Below, piece after piece: positions 34,795 to 43,074 of a stretch of DNA of 64,000 nucleotides. Location: assembly GCF_048020265.1 (NCBI RefSeq), contig NZ_CP171843.1, positions 1,984,001 to 2,048,000 of the forward strand. The letters run 5' to 3'. The notes beneath the pieces are model-generated. The model saw only the letters and a program-made list of their open reading frames with translations, searched no databases and was not told the DNA's origin. Origin of the DNA: Limnohabitans_A sp048020265. Lineage in GTDB: Bacteria > Pseudomonadota > Gammaproteobacteria > Burkholderiales > Burkholderiaceae_C. A program made the position numbers and the translations under genes. Within the stretch, counting starts at the first letter, position 1, and the number at the start of each line of letters is the position of its first letter.

Positions 34795-35811
34795 ATGAAG
34801 AAAACCCTGATTTCCATGGCAGCAGTGGCCCTGACCAGCTTGGCTGGCGTAACGCAAGCACAAACCGTGTTGACCGTGTCCAGCTGGCTGCCACCGACAC
34901 ACACGGCCAGCATGGCCCAAAAAGAATGGTGCGACCTACTGACAGAAAACACCAAAGGCCGCATCAAGTGCAACATCTTGCCCCGCGGCGTCACGCCCGC
35001 GCCCGGCACTTACGATGCGGTCAAGAACGGTTTGGCTGACTTGTCCTACACCGTGCACGGCTACACGCCCGGTCGCTTTGTGATGACACAGATGACCGAA
35101 TTGCCATTTTTGGGTAACAGCGCCGAAACCATCTCTGTGGCGTTGAGCCGTGTGAGCAGCAAGCACCCCGAATTTGCAGCCGAACATCAAGGTGTCAAGG
35201 TCCTGACCTTGTTTTCGCACGGCCCTGGCATCGTCTTCAACACCAAGCGTGCCATCGCCAAAACCGATGACCTCAGTGGCCTGAAGTTCCGCGTCGGCGG
35301 CGGCATGGTCAACGACATGTCCAAAGCCTTGGGCATGAATGTGACCCTGAAGCCAGCACCGGACTCTTATGAGCTGCTGTCCAGCGGCGTGATGGACGGC
35401 ACCCTCTTTCCCGCCGAGTCCACCGAGTCCTTCCGCATTGACAAAATCATCAAGCACGCCACCACCTTCCCGGGCGGCCTGTACAACACCAGCTTTGTGT
35501 TCATGATGAACCAGGCCAAATACGACAAACTCTCGCCCGAAGACAAGAAAGCTGTGGACGCCATTTCTGGCGAAACGGCCGCACGCATCTTTGGCCGCGG
35601 CTGGGACAAAGTGGATCGCCGCGCCTTCGGCTTGATGCAAGCCAACGGCGTGCAAGTGACCAAGGCCGACGCCAAATTCGTCGCTGAGATCAAAGCCAAA
35701 ACCGCACCGCTGGAGCAAGGCTGGATCAAGGCCGCTGAAGACAAGGGCTTGAAGAACGCTGCCAAAGTGCTCAGCGAGTTCCGCGCCGAGATCGCCAAAC
35801 TCGAAAAGTAA
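34795..35811 (+). CDS. TRAP transporter periplasmic solute-binding protein (DctP family)
   Basis: This 338-residue precursor has a clear Sec signal (MKKTLISMAAVALTSLAGVTQAQ). Mature DctP-type features include the early LTVSSWLPPTHTASMAQKEW, the KFRVGGGMVNDMSKALGM region where the ligand-binding Arg normally lies, and the hinge-side MDGTLFPAESTESF. It captures a carboxylate-type solute in the periplasm for the DctQ/DctM permease encoded downstream. The ligand cannot be read from sequence. A hairpin terminator lies between it and dctQ, consistent with more binding protein than permease. The start ATG 34795 has GGAG about 10 bases upstream. Confidence 0.92.
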   Translation: MKKTLISMAAVALTSLAGVTQAQTVLTVSSWLPPTHTASMAQKEWCDLLTENTKGRIKCNILPRGVTPAPGTYDAVKNGLADLSYTVHGYTPGRFVMTQMTELPFLGNSAETISVALSRVSSKHPEFAAEHQGVKVLTLFSHGPGIVFNTKRAIAKTDDLSGLKFRVGGGMVNDMSKALGMNVTLKPAPDSYELLSSGVMDGTLFPAESTESFRIDKIIKHATTFPGGLYNTSFVFMMNQAKYDKLSPEDKKAVDAISGETAARIFGRGWDKVDRRAFGLMQANGVQVTKADAKFVAEIKAKTAPLEQGWIKAAEDKGLKNAAKVLSEFRAEIAKLEK

Positions 35812-35853
35812 GCAGCAACACCATTTGAGCTGGTAGGCTGAAAACCAGCCCAC

Positions 35854-35890
35854 AGCGGTATCCGCCCTGACCGGCAGATACCGCTTTTTC
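35854..35890 (+). terminator. Intercistronic terminator/attenuator between TRAP binding protein and permease genes
   Basis: The stem agcggtatc / gataccgct (nine pairs, 14-base loop) is followed by five T residues. It lies 43 bp after the binding protein stop and 17 bp before the small permease start. Partial termination here would set a high binding-protein-to-permease ratio. Confidence 0.75.
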
Positions 35891-35906
35891 GTATCAAGGA
35901 AGAATT

Positions 35907-36389
35907 TTGAAAAAACTATTGGAAACGTCCTGCGGCATCCTGGCAGGACTGGCCCTGTTTGCCATCATGGTCTTGACCTTCTTGGATGTGAGTGGTCGAA
36001 AAATGCTGAGCCATTCCATCACGGGTTCTCTGGAGCTGACCGAGCTCTTAATGGTGGTGGTCATTTTTGGCGCCCTGCCTCTGGTCTCAGAGCGTGGTGA
36101 ACACGTGGTGTTTGACTCCCTGGACGCGCTCTTTCCCGACGCCTTGAAAAAAGTGCAACGCGCACTGGTGCATTTGCTGTGCGCTGCCGCCTTGATGGGG
36201 CTGGCTTGGCTCATGTGGCAAACCGGCTCTGACTTTTCGGCCAGCGGTGAAACCACAGCGCAACTGAAAATTATCAAAGCGCCTTTCATTTACGGCATGG
36301 GCGTGCTGTGTGGCTTCACGGGTTTGATCCACCTGAGCATGATGTTCAAGCCCCTGGACCATGAAGATACCGAAGGAGGCGTGCTGTGA
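35907..36389 (+). CDS. TRAP transporter small permease (DctQ family)
   Basis: This 160-residue membrane protein has four hydrophobic segments, as usual for DctQ. The conserved early LTFLDVSGRKML pattern (Asp and Arg after helix 1) and a mid-protein GALPLVSERGEHVVFDSL are visible. It begins at a TTG codon (35907) with a good AAGGAAG ribosome site; the first ATG downstream would delete helix 1. It works with DctM to import the solute delivered by the upstream binding protein using a sodium gradient. Its stop overlaps the GTG start of dctM. Confidence 0.88.
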   Translation: MKKLLETSCGILAGLALFAIMVLTFLDVSGRKMLSHSITGSLELTELLMVVVIFGALPLVSERGEHVVFDSLDALFPDALKKVQRALVHLLCAAALMGLAWLMWQTGSDFSASGETTAQLKIIKAPFIYGMGVLCGFTGLIHLSMMFKPLDHEDTEGGVL

Positions 36390-37678
36390 TCGAAGCCCTG
36401 ATTGGATTTGCTGCCATTTTCGGTTTGGCATTACTGCGTGTGCCACTGGCCTTCTCGATGGGCTTGGTCGGCCTGGTCGGCATTGGCCTGACGCGGGGCT
36501 GGATGCCCGCCATGGCCAGCACTGCGCAAGTGGTCTACGACACCGGTTTTGCCTACACGCTGTCGGTCATTCCCTTGTTCATCTTGATGGGCAACTTTGT
36601 GGCACGCGCAGGTCTGGCGCACGAGCTGTTTCATGCCGCGTACACCTTCATCGGCCACCGCCGAGGTGGCCTGGCCCACGCCACGATCGCCGCTTGCGCA
36701 GGCTTTGGCGCCATCTGCGGTTCATCGATTGCCACCGCAGCCACCATGAGCAAGGTGGCTTACCCCTCCATGAAAAAGCTCGGCTACAGCGATGCCTTAT
36801 CCACGGGCGTCATCGCAGCGGGCGGCACCTTGGGCATCATGATCCCGCCGTCCACCATCATGGTCATCTACGGCATCATCACCGAAACCCACATCGGCAA
36901 ACTGTTCGCAGCAGGCGTGATCCCCGGCATTCTGACGGCCATCCTGATGATGGGGGCCGTGGTGGTGATGACCTCACGCGACCCCGAGCACGCGCCAGCG
37001 GGCGAAAAATTCACCTGGACAGAGCGCTGGGCCGCGCTTCGCGGCATCTGGGGCGTGTTGCTGCTGGTGGTCGTTGTTCTGGGCGGTATCTATGGCGGCT
37101 TCTTCACCGCCACGGAAGGCGCGGGCATGGGGGCCATGGGCGCCTTTCTGTTTGCCTTGGCACGCCGGGCGCTCAACTGGAAAAGCTTGTTTGAAGTGCT
37201 GGTCGAATCTGCCCGCACCACCGCCATGTTGTTCACCTTGCTGATCGCTGCCACGATTTTTGCCAACTTTGTGAACTTCACCAGCATGCCAATGGAGCTG
37301 AAAGAGTGGATCACCCACCTGGGCTTGTCACCGATCATGATCGTGGCCGCCATGATGATGATCTACATCCTGCTGGGCACCGTGATGGAAGAACTCACCA
37401 TGGTGCTGTTGACCATTCCACTGTTCTTCCCCATCGTGATCCAGCTGGGTTTTGACCCGGTGTGGTTTGGCGTGCTGATCGTGATGGTCATCCAGATCGG
37501 TCTGATCTCGCCACCAGTGGGCATGAACCTGTTCGTGCTCAACACGCTGCTGCCCAAAGTGGGCTTGGTCACCATCTTCCGTGGGGTGTGGCCACTGGTG
37601 CTGGTACTCATCATCACCTTGGGCATCTTGCTGGCCTTCCCAGGTCTGAGCCTGTGGTTGCCGTCCATGATGGATTGA
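36386..37678 (+). CDS. TRAP transporter large permease (DctM family)
   Basis: This 430-residue integral membrane protein has about 12 helices and forms the transport channel of the TRAP system. Family landmarks include the GAICGSSIATAATMSKVAYP segment, GGTLGIMIPPSTIMVIYGIIT and the repeat-related LISPPVGMNLFVLNTL near the C-terminus. Translation starts at GTG 36386 with an AGGAGG site, overlapping the dctQ stop by 4 bp (GTGA). A strong bidirectional terminator follows at 37698. The transported compound is not determined. Confidence 0.93.
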   Translation: MIEALIGFAAIFGLALLRVPLAFSMGLVGLVGIGLTRGWMPAMASTAQVVYDTGFAYTLSVIPLFILMGNFVARAGLAHELFHAAYTFIGHRRGGLAHATIAACAGFGAICGSSIATAATMSKVAYPSMKKLGYSDALSTGVIAAGGTLGIMIPPSTIMVIYGIITETHIGKLFAAGVIPGILTAILMMGAVVVMTSRDPEHAPAGEKFTWTERWAALRGIWGVLLLVVVVLGGIYGGFFTATEGAGMGAMGAFLFALARRALNWKSLFEVLVESARTTAMLFTLLIAATIFANFVNFTSMPMELKEWITHLGLSPIMIVAAMMMIYILLGTVMEELTMVLLTIPLFFPIVIQLGFDPVWFGVLIVMVIQIGLISPPVGMNLFVLNTLLPKVGLVTIFRGVWPLVLVLIITLGILLAFPGLSLWLPSMMD

Positions 37679-37697
37679 TCGCCTCGGTCTGAGCAAG

Positions 37698-37729
37698 AAA
37701 AAAGGCACACCCTGCGGTGTGCCTTTTTT
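37698..37729. terminator. Bidirectional terminator between dctM and the MscS gene
   Basis: The perfect stem ggcacacc / ggtgtgcc with loop ctgc is flanked by an A run and a T run, so it can end both the TRAP operon (plus) and the mechanosensitive channel gene (minus). Confidence 0.9.
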
Positions 37730-37749
37730 CATTCGATCGACGCAGGTCT

Positions 37750-39024
37750 TCAGGACTTGACCGGCATGTGCACCACACGCTGGGGAAAAGGAATTTCAAT
37801 CCCATGTTCGCGCAGGGTGCTCAAAATGGCGCGGTTCACGTCGGACTTGAGGTTAAGTTGCCCGCTGGTGGGGTCTTCGTACCAATAATTCACCGTGAAC
37901 TCCAGCCCATCGGCACCAAAAGCCGACAAAGCCACCAAAGGCGCGGGATCGGCCAGCACCCGGGGTTGGGCCTGGCAGGCTTGCTGCAAGAGTTCAATGA
38001 CCTGATCGACCGGGGCATCGTAGGCCACCGACACGGTGGTGCTTTGCGCGACTTTGGCATCGGCCAGCGAAAGGTTTTCCACCCGCTGAGTGATCAGCAT
38101 TTCGTTGGGCACGATGGACTCGCGGCCAGTGGGTGAGCGGATCACGGTGTAGCGGGCCTTGATGTCGGTGATGCGGCCCTCAAAGTTGTCGACCTTCACC
38201 ATGTCACCAATGCGCATGCTGCGCTCGGCCAGGATCACAAAACCACTCACGTAATTGGCGGCCAGTTTTTGCAGGCCAAAACCAATGCCCACACCCACCG
38301 CGCCACCCAGCACCGACAGCGCCGTGAGGTCAATGCCCACCGAAGACAGCGCCAGCAGCAAACCGACAAACATCAACAAGGCACGCACCGTGTTGCTGAT
38401 GACCTTGCGCAAGGACAAGTCGCTGCCCGTGGCCGATTTGAGCAAACGCGACTCCAGCGCCGCAGAGATCCACAGCGTGACGATCAACACCGCACCTGCC
38501 GTGAGCGCCCCCTCGATCAGGGTACGCACCGACAGCATGGAGCCGCCGACCTTCCAGCGAATCTGGTCCAGCTCCTCCAACATCAAGGGCAGGATGCCCG
38601 TGACCCACAGCACCACGGCCAGCCAGGCGATCCAGGAAATCGTGCGCTCCAGCACCCGCACAAACGGGGCTGCACCAAACGCCACCTGCAAGACCTTGAC
38701 CCCAAAACGGATCAAGGCCAAAGAGATGCAAACGGGCAGCAAAATGCCAAACAAGGCCACCGGATGGTCGGTGGTCAGCAAGGTGCGGGCAGCAAACATC
38801 AACCCCAGCAAAACCGCGGGGAACAACACACCGTCAATCAAGCGCTTGCCCAGCAAAATTGACAGCTCATGCCCTGCAAAAGCCTTGCGTACCCCCCAAA
38901 CCACCAGCCAGGACAAGGCCACAGAGCCCGCGAAAGCGGCCAAAACCTGAAGCGACTCGGCGCGAGCCAAGGTCTCCAGCCAAGCCAGCGGATCGGCAAT
39001 GTGCAAAGACTTCATGCCCGCCAT
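37750..39024 (-). CDS. MscS-family mechanosensitive ion channel
   Basis: This 424-residue inner-membrane channel opens on osmotic down-shock. Five to six hydrophobic helices precede the MscS core. The pore helix and beta-domain signature run TALSVLGGAVGVGIGFGLQK and LAANYVSGFVILAERSMRIGD, followed by VDNFEGRITDIKARYTVIRSPTGRESIVPN. The extra N-terminal helices make it larger than E. coli MscS (about 286 residues), closer to YbdG/MscM-like members. ATG 39024 has a good AAGGA site; an in-frame ATG at 39015 overlaps the upstream crotonase stop as ATGA and is an alternative. It overlaps that gene by 13 bp. Confidence 0.92.
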   Translation of the reverse strand: MAGMKSLHIADPLAWLETLARAESLQVLAAFAGSVALSWLVVWGVRKAFAGHELSILLGKRLIDGVLFPAVLLGLMFAARTLLTTDHPVALFGILLPVCISLALIRFGVKVLQVAFGAAPFVRVLERTISWIAWLAVVLWVTGILPLMLEELDQIRWKVGGSMLSVRTLIEGALTAGAVLIVTLWISAALESRLLKSATGSDLSLRKVISNTVRALLMFVGLLLALSSVGIDLTALSVLGGAVGVGIGFGLQKLAANYVSGFVILAERSMRIGDMVKVDNFEGRITDIKARYTVIRSPTGRESIVPNEMLITQRVENLSLADAKVAQSTTVSVAYDAPVDQVIELLQQACQAQPRVLADPAPLVALSAFGADGLEFTVNYWYEDPTSGQLNLKSDVNRAILSTLREHGIEIPFPQRVVHMPVKS

Positions 39025-39812
39025 GTGGGTGTCCTTTTCTCGATGAAGGCCAACACGCCCTCTTGCGCCACATCGTTCATCATGTTGCAGGCCATGGTTT
39101 GGCCGGCCAACTGGTAAGCGGCTTCAATGCCCATTTCGCGCTGTTGGTAAAACAAGGCCTTGCCCAAACACACCGCTTCACGCGGTTTGGCCAAAATAGC
39201 CTCCACCAAGGCATCGACCTGAGCGTCCAGCTCGGCCGCTGCACACACGCGGTTCACCAAGCCCCGGCTTTGCGCCTCGGCCGCAGAAATGAAGCCCCCC
39301 GTGAGCAGCATTTCCATGGCCTGCTTGGCGTGCATGTTGCGCACCAGCGGCACGCTGGGCGTGGCACAAAACAGGCCCACGTCGATGCCATTGACGCCGA
39401 AGGTGGCACTGTCCACCGACACCGCCAGATCACACTGCGCCACCAGCTGGCAACCCGCTGCGGTGGCCAAGCCTTGCACGCGGGCGATGACGGGCACAGG
39501 CAGCTTCTGAATGGCCAGCATCATACGCGTGCATTGGGCAAACAGCTTTTGGTAATAGGCCAATTCGGGTTGTGCCCGCATTTCTTTCAGGTTGTGCCCA
39601 GCACAAAAGGCTTTGCCTGCAGCCCCCAGCACCACCACACGGGCCTGTTCGTCCTGCGCGATGGCATCCAGGGCTTTTTGCAAAGCCGTCAGCATCGCCT
39701 CGCTCAAGGTGTTGAAGCTGCCAGGGTTGTTCAGCGTCAGCCTGTGCACACCACGCGCATCGCGCTCGTGCAGCAGCAAATCGTGAACATTGGGAGTGTT
39801 TGAATCGGTCAT
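39012..39812 (-). CDS. Enoyl-CoA hydratase/isomerase family protein, ECHDC3-like, lacking both catalytic Glu
   Basis: This 266-residue crotonase-fold protein has the first oxyanion-hole segment (GKAFCAGHNLKEM) and the CoA-binding core. Where classical enoyl-CoA hydratases carry their two catalytic glutamates, this protein has Gln (GLATAAGCQLVAQCDLAV) and Gly (FGVNGIDVGLFCATP). The GLFCxTP pattern is that of the ECHDC3-like subgroup. It may therefore not hydrate enoyl-CoA; another CoA-thioester reaction or a non-catalytic role is possible. The gene order on the minus strand is HDAC-like gene, crotonase, then MscS, with a short overlap to MscS. Confidence 0.88.
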   Translation of the reverse strand: MTDSNTPNVHDLLLHERDARGVHRLTLNNPGSFNTLSEAMLTALQKALDAIAQDEQARVVVLGAAGKAFCAGHNLKEMRAQPELAYYQKLFAQCTRMMLAIQKLPVPVIARVQGLATAAGCQLVAQCDLAVSVDSATFGVNGIDVGLFCATPSVPLVRNMHAKQAMEMLLTGGFISAAEAQSRGLVNRVCAAAELDAQVDALVEAILAKPREAVCLGKALFYQQREMGIEAAYQLAGQTMACNMMNDVAQEGVLAFIEKRTPTWRA

Positions 39813-39849
39813 GGCTTCGATTGTGCCAAACCCTCACCTCCAGCCCTTG

Positions 39850-40803
39850 TCAAACGTCGGCCAAGACGCGCAAGTGCGCTTCCACACTGCGCCCCAGCGC
39901 ACTCAGGTTATAGCCACCTTCCAGACAGCTCACGATGCGGCCTTTGGCATGGCGCTGCGCCACCTCCTTGATGCGGTGGGTGATCCAGGCGTAGTCTTGC
40001 TCCACCAAGCCCATTTGGCCCATGTCGTCTTCGCGGTGGGCGTCAAAGCCCGCGCTGATGAAGATCAGCTGGGGCTTGTGCGCCTCCAGGCGCGGCAGCC
40101 ACATCATGTCGATCAATTCGCGGATGTCCATGCCCTTGGTGTAGGCGGGCACAGGCAGGTTGACCAGATTGGCCGCATTCGATGTCGAGCCGCCTTCCGG
40201 GTAAAACGGGTGCTGGAAAAAGCTCACCATCAAGATGCGCTCATCGCCCGCCACGATGTCCTCGGTGCCGTTGCCGTGGTGCACATCGAAGTCCACGATC
40301 GCCACACGTTTCAGGCCATGGCGCTCCAGCGCGTACTTGGCGGCAATGGCCACGTTGTTGAAAAAACAAAAACCCATGGCCTTGTCGCGGCAAGCATGGT
40401 GCCCCGGGGGACGCACGGCGCAAAAAGCGTTCTCCAGCTCGCCGGCCAGCACCGCATCGGTGGCGTCGATGGCTGCGCCTGCCGACAACAAAGCCGCGTC
40501 CCAGGTGTGGGCGTTGATCAGGGTGTCCGGGTCCAAGGCGGTGTGCGAGGGTCCGCCTGCGGCCATGTCTTCGCGCAGCACATCGCCCAACCCGCGCAAG
40601 GCGGCGACATGCATGCGGCCATGGGCCAGTTCAATGTCGGCCAGGGCCGCTGGGGTGGGCTGCCTGCGTTGCAAGGCCATGTCCAGCCCGGTGATCAGCA
40701 AACGGTCTTCAATGGCGCCGAGGCGCTCCGGGCACTCGGGGTGCCCTGCGCCCATTTCGTGTTTCCAGCAGGTGGGGTGTGTGAAATAGCCTGTCGCGCC
40801 CAT
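39850..40803 (-). CDS. Histone deacetylase / acetylpolyamine amidohydrolase family protein
   Basis: This 317-residue zinc hydrolase of the class II HDAC-like fold has catalytic His135-His136 in RPPGHHA and zinc ligands Asp171 or Asp173 and His175 in DFDVHHGNGT. The family pieces HPECPERL near the N-terminus, FCFFNNVAIAA, and a C-terminal SAGFDAHREDDMG with the third zinc Asp are present. Bacterial members deacetylate acetylpolyamines or similar amides; some act on acetylated proteins. The substrate here is not known. It is 37 bp upstream of the crotonase gene and probably cotranscribed. Confidence 0.93.
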   Translation of the reverse strand: MGATGYFTHPTCWKHEMGAGHPECPERLGAIEDRLLITGLDMALQRRQPTPAALADIELAHGRMHVAALRGLGDVLREDMAAGGPSHTALDPDTLINAHTWDAALLSAGAAIDATDAVLAGELENAFCAVRPPGHHACRDKAMGFCFFNNVAIAAKYALERHGLKRVAIVDFDVHHGNGTEDIVAGDERILMVSFFQHPFYPEGGSTSNAANLVNLPVPAYTKGMDIRELIDMMWLPRLEAHKPQLIFISAGFDAHREDDMGQMGLVEQDYAWITHRIKEVAQRHAKGRIVSCLEGGYNLSALGRSVEAHLRVLADV

Positions 40804-40944
40804 ACGGCTTGTCTTCCTGCATACCAGCCAGGGGCTGGTGCTGTTGGTTTTCTTGAGAACTTCAAATTTGCAGGTTTCAGCTTATCACGCCCACGCCACG
40901 CATCGCTCGATGGCCTGCGCGGGCTCCATTAAACTGGGCACCGC

Positions 40945-42153
40945 ATGATTTTTCTCCCTCACCCCTCGAAAACGCCCCCGCGGCACCGCCTCCACGCGGT
41001 TTTAACCCTCTTGTTTTGTCTCATGCTGCCTTTGGCATGGCTGGGCAAGGCACAAGCACAAAGCACCAAAAATTCACCCGACAAGCCTGCTCGTCAAGCG
41101 GGCACCAAAGCCAAAAAGAAAAACACCCAAGCCAAGCCCCCATCCGCCGCCCAGCGCCAGCGCCTGGCCCGCAAAACTGCGGCCACGGTCGGCGTACCCC
41201 TGACCGAAAATCCCGAAGTCTCCCTCTGGGCACAAGATGCCGCCACGCGCCTGCAACTCGATCCGGCTTGGGTTCAGCAAACCCTGGCCCTAGCCCAACG
41301 CTTGCCTGTGGTGGAAAAACTGGTCCTGCCCCCGGCCAGCCCCGTGGCCAAAGACTGGGGCGCTTACCGCGCCCGCTTCATCGAGCCCGTGCGCATCCAG
41401 GCCGGACAGCGTTTCTGGCGCCAACACCAGGCCACCTTGGCGCGGGCCGAGCGCAAGTACGGCGTGCCTGCAGCCATCATCGTCGGCATCATCGGCGTGG
41501 AAACGCTCTACGGCCAAAACACCGGCAACTTCCGCGTGGTGGACGCCTTGGGCACACTGGCCTTTCATTTCCCGCTGGCCCACCCCCGAGCCGCAGACCG
41601 CCAAGCCTTCTTTCGCAGCGAGCTGGAGCAGTTTTTGTTGTTGACATCCCGCAGCGGCGCAGACCCACTGGCCATCCGCGGCAGCTACGCCGGGGCTTTG
41701 GGTTTGCCGCAGTTCATGCCCTCGAGCTGGGCCAAATTTGCGGTGGATTTTGATGGCGATGGCCGCATCGACCTGTTCGGCAGCCCTGCGGACGCCATCG
41801 GCTCTGTGGCCAATTACTTCAAGGCCTTCCAGTGGCGCACCGGCATGCCCACGCACTACCCCGTCACCTTGACCCCAGGCCAGACCGACATGGACACCCT
41901 GATGGCACCCGACATACTGCCCACCTTCAGCGTGCCCAGTTTTGTGGCCAAAGGCGCGGCCCTCGAAGGCGCAGCCCTCAACCACAGCGGGCCACTGGCC
42001 CTGATCGAGCTGCGCAACGGCCCCAACGCACCGAGCTACGTGGCCGGCACCGAAAACTTCTACGTCATCACACGCTACAACTGGAGCAGCTACTATGCCA
42101 TGGCCGTGATCGAGCTGGCCGAGGCGGTGGGGCGTGAGATGAACAAGCCCTGA
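40945..42153 (+). CDS. mltB: Lytic murein transglycosylase B (MltB family)
   Basis: The 402-residue precursor has an N-terminal signal (hydrophobic AVLTLLFCLMLPLAWLG, cleavage near AQA) and a Lys-rich low-complexity linker (about residues 45-70). The catalytic domain has predicted Glu186 in GIIGVETLYGQNTG, the FRVVDALGTLAF motif, SYAGALGLPQFMPSSW and a DFDGDGRIDLFGSP loop. The enzyme cleaves peptidoglycan glycan strands to 1,6-anhydro products in the periplasm. No lipobox Cys is visible, so it may be a soluble form. The small Trp-rich gene follows 12 bp later. Confidence 0.92.
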   Translation: MIFLPHPSKTPPRHRLHAVLTLLFCLMLPLAWLGKAQAQSTKNSPDKPARQAGTKAKKKNTQAKPPSAAQRQRLARKTAATVGVPLTENPEVSLWAQDAATRLQLDPAWVQQTLALAQRLPVVEKLVLPPASPVAKDWGAYRARFIEPVRIQAGQRFWRQHQATLARAERKYGVPAAIIVGIIGVETLYGQNTGNFRVVDALGTLAFHFPLAHPRAADRQAFFRSELEQFLLLTSRSGADPLAIRGSYAGALGLPQFMPSSWAKFAVDFDGDGRIDLFGSPADAIGSVANYFKAFQWRTGMPTHYPVTLTPGQTDMDTLMAPDILPTFSVPSFVAKGAALEGAALNHSGPLALIELRNGPNAPSYVAGTENFYVITRYNWSSYYAMAVIELAEAVGREMNKP

Positions 42154-42165
42154 GGGCCTTCACCC

Positions 42166-42387
42166 ATGAACCCGCTGAACCCGAAAAAATTGCTGCTGAC
42201 CAAATGGACAGCGGTGAAACCCGTGGCTAAGCAAAAGCACTTTTTGGTCAGCCGGGTGATTCAACCCGAGCAGCCCACCGACCCGATCGAATTGGTGGAA
42301 ATCGAAGCGGTTTTCTCCAAGGCCACGCAGGTGATCGCCTGGCGTGAACTGCAGGACGACAGCATCTGGCGGCAAGGATGGGTTTGA
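42166..42387 (+). CDS. Small Trp-rich conserved protein (TIGR02450 type)
   Basis: This 73-residue protein has the family's opening NPKKLLLTKWTAVKP and a KHFLVSRV core, with four tryptophans overall (KWTAV, AWREL, SIWRQGW). No signal or membrane segment is seen. The function of the family is unknown. It follows mltB by 12 bp and is probably in the same transcript. Confidence 0.82.
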   Translation: MNPLNPKKLLLTKWTAVKPVAKQKHFLVSRVIQPEQPTDPIELVEIEAVFSKATQVIAWRELQDDSIWRQGWV

Positions 42388-42399
42388 ATTGCGATGACC

Positions 42400-42939
42400 C
42401 TACGACTTGAGCGTGAGCAACACTTTCAACGCATATAAAAAGAACAGAGCACCCAGCAAGTCACCGACGAACATAGGCCAGACATCCACCATAAAGCTGG
42501 CACCATCTCGTTGCAATGTCCACCAAACCAATTGATGGAAGACAGCATTGAACAGGGCATAAATCAATGCATATTGAATTAACACAGAGCTGGTTAAGAC
42601 CGTCAGACCAGCGTCAATTTGCCCGCGCCAACGCATCAGCAACAAGGCAAACCATACACCAAATCCTGATGCTCCGGCAGTCAGTAAAAGGACCGTGCCG
42701 TTCATATCTCCCATGTGGAGCAGGTTGATCACAATGGTCGCCGCAAAGATGCCCAAAGCGCCATTCAGTCCTGCCACCAAAACAAGCACCACACGCAAGC
42801 CTGCCGGCAAATAGAACCAGTTAACACCGGATACATGCTCGGTGAACTGAAAAAGCCACCCCTGAACCGCATAACCTAGCCAGTACAAAACCGCTGCCAA
42901 AGATATCAAAACAGCGGTTTCCATTTGTCGTCTCACCAT
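42400..42939 (-). CDS. MASE1-like small membrane protein under a probable FNR/Anr site
   Basis: This 179-residue protein consists of about five to six hydrophobic helices and little else. The segment VNWFYLPAGLRVVLVLVAGLNGALGI resembles the start of the MASE1 sensor domain (aromatic, then PAG and a hydrophobic helix), but no kinase, GGDEF or other output domain follows. ATG 42939 has a strong AGGAGG site 5 bases upstream. The gene looks less GC-rich than its neighbours. A perfect FNR-type box lies 33 bp upstream. A free-standing MASE1-like protein could be a sensor subunit that partners another protein. Homology is moderate confidence; function is unknown. Confidence 0.68.
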   Translation of the reverse strand: MVRRQMETAVLISLAAVLYWLGYAVQGWLFQFTEHVSGVNWFYLPAGLRVVLVLVAGLNGALGIFAATIVINLLHMGDMNGTVLLLTAGASGFGVWFALLLMRWRGQIDAGLTVLTSSVLIQYALIYALFNAVFHQLVWWTLQRDGASFMVDVWPMFVGDLLGALFFLYALKVLLTLKS

Positions 42940-42971
42940 GTCGCCTCCTGTTTTTAACAGTGTGCAGACAC

Positions 42972-42985
42972 TTGATTGACATCAA
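42972..42985. promoter_or_regulatory. Perfect FNR/Anr-type box TTGAT-N4-ATCAA
   Basis: TTGAT (42972-42976), TGAC, ATCAA (42981-42985) is the exact consensus for FNR/CRP-family oxygen regulators. It lies 33 bp upstream of the MASE1-like gene. The short distance could mean activation of a transcript with a very short leader, or repression if the site covers the -35 region. Confidence 0.68.
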
Positions 42986-43074
42986 GCTGACCCAACTGAC
43001 TTTTTCTAGGCTTGTATGTGTGGTGACATGCTCCCTTTTGCAAACAGGGTGGCTATTTGCCCGCCCGTAGCCGT

